From assembly GCA_029268165.1 (NCBI GenBank), contig JAJUGM010000223.1:1-6001 (forward strand): a stretch of DNA of 6,001 nucleotides. Reading direction: 5' to 3'. Below the pieces are notes generated by a model. It was not told where the DNA came from and made no database searches. It saw only the letters and a list, made by a program, of their open reading frames with translations. The DNA is from Bacteroidota bacterium. GTDB lineage: Bacteria > Bacteroidota > Bacteroidia > Bacteroidales > UBA10428. Of the stretch, positions 5,521 through 6,001 are shown in pieces. The first letter of the stretch is position 1, and each line of letters opens with the position of its first letter. The position numbers were made by a program, and so were the translations under genes.

Positions 5521-6001
5521 ATGAGATTTATTGCTGATATACATCTTCATTCATGGCATTCAAGGGCAACGAGCAAAGACCTGAATCTTGAAACACTTTA
5601 CCAGTGGGCCAGAATTAAAGGCATCAATGTGGTAGGTACAGGCGATTTTACGCATCCGCAATGGATAAAAGAACTGGAAGAAAAGCTTGAGCCTGAAGGG
5701 AACGGTTTGTTTCGCCTTAAAAATACTCCTCCGGAGCCCGGTTTGCCGAATATCAATACCAGAGATATAGAGGTGCGCTTTTGTCTGAGCACTGAAATTT
5801 CTTCCATTTATAAGTACGGTGAAAAAGTGAGAAAAAACCATAATATTGTATTGGTTCCTGATTTTGAAACGGCCAGAAGAATAAATGCCCGTCTGGGTGC
5901 AATCGGTAATCTTGCTTCCGACGGCCGGCCCATCCTGGGCTTGCCTTCGAGGGATTTGCTGGAAATAGTACTGGAATCATCGGCTGATGCCCATCTTATT
6001 C
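5521..6001 (+). CDS. Endonuclease Q family PHP-domain protein, N-terminal part (truncated by window edge)
   Basis: The 160 visible codons form the start of a PHP-fold metal-dependent protein. It opens MRFIADIHLHSWHSRATSKD, giving D6, H8 and H10 of the first PHP motif. The second motif is GTGDFTHP (D42, H45), a third metal ligand is probably E92 in LSTEIS, and H107 precedes IVLVPDF. The pattern, including LETLYQWARIKGINVVGTGDFTHP cut across two helices and the later ARLGAIGNLASDGRP, fits the family known as endonuclease Q, described first in hyperthermophilic archaea and later in some bacteria. Endonuclease Q nicks DNA 5' of deaminated bases such as uracil and hypoxanthine, and at abasic sites, so the role here is probably DNA repair. 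The zinc-binding C-terminal part is outside the window. The start is supported by the motif sitting at the very N-terminus, the lack of any upstream in-frame ATG, and the promoter ending 20 bases before. The family is clear; the activity is inferred. Confidence 0.85.
   Translation, partial: MRFIADIHLHSWHSRATSKDLNLETLYQWARIKGINVVGTGDFTHPQWIKELEEKLEPEGNGLFRLKNTPPEPGLPNINTRDIEVRFCLSTEISSIYKYGEKVRKNHNIVLVPDFETARRINARLGAIGNLASDGRPILGLPSRDLLEIVLESSADAHLI

Noticed and set aside
5560..5980. Three minus-strand frames opposite the endonuclease Q family gene
   Set aside because: The plus-strand frame carries conserved PHP motifs through the whole stretch, so the opposite frames are by-products.

Overview
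The window looks like chromosomal DNA from a Bacteroidota bacterium, probably an environmental polysaccharide degrader. The main signs are a C-terminal type IX secretion (T9SS) sorting domain on one enzyme, a lipoprotein GH43 of a typical Bacteroidota architecture, a promoter matching the phylum's TTTG-N19-TAnnTTTG pattern (5470-5500), and AT-rich spacers with little Shine-Dalgarno signal. No transposase, tRNA, rRNA or CRISPR array is visible.

Left third (1-1442, all minus strand): a compact RiPP cassette of lasso-peptide type. In transcription order it holds a stand-alone PqqD-like leader-binding protein (B1, 1143-1442), a B2 leader peptidase of the transglutaminase-like fold (512-955), a 42-residue precursor gene (372-500), and the 5' part of a gene for an exported SBBP/beta-propeller-type protein (1-367, running off the window). 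The precursor has a WxxPxL leader motif, a Thr at the second-last leader position, and a Gly-first core with acidic residues at ring-closing distance. No lasso cyclase (asparagine-synthetase homologue) is in the window. The gene upstream is unrelated, so a cyclase would have to lie past position 1 or elsewhere in the genome.

Middle (1443-1934): about 490 bases without a convincing gene, holding a nested imperfect inverted repeat at 1667-1732.

Right half (1935-5360, minus strand): a two-gene hemicellulose module. A GH43 lipoprotein with F5/8-type-C and fibronectin III domains (3633-5360) is followed by a CE15 glucuronoyl esterase with a T9SS sorting domain (1935-3467). Together they fit debranching of glucuronoxylan or arabinoxylan: the GH43 on an arabinose, xylose or related linkage, the CE15 on the ester between glucuronoyl side chains and lignin or alcohols.

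Right edge (5521-6001, plus strand): the N-terminal 160 codons of a PHP-fold protein of the endonuclease Q family, divergent from the GH43 gene and preceded by a near-consensus Bacteroidota promoter.

The strongest candidate for something undescribed is the lasso-like precursor at 372-500, with its split B1/B2 pair, apparently missing cyclase and closely spaced exported propeller gene.
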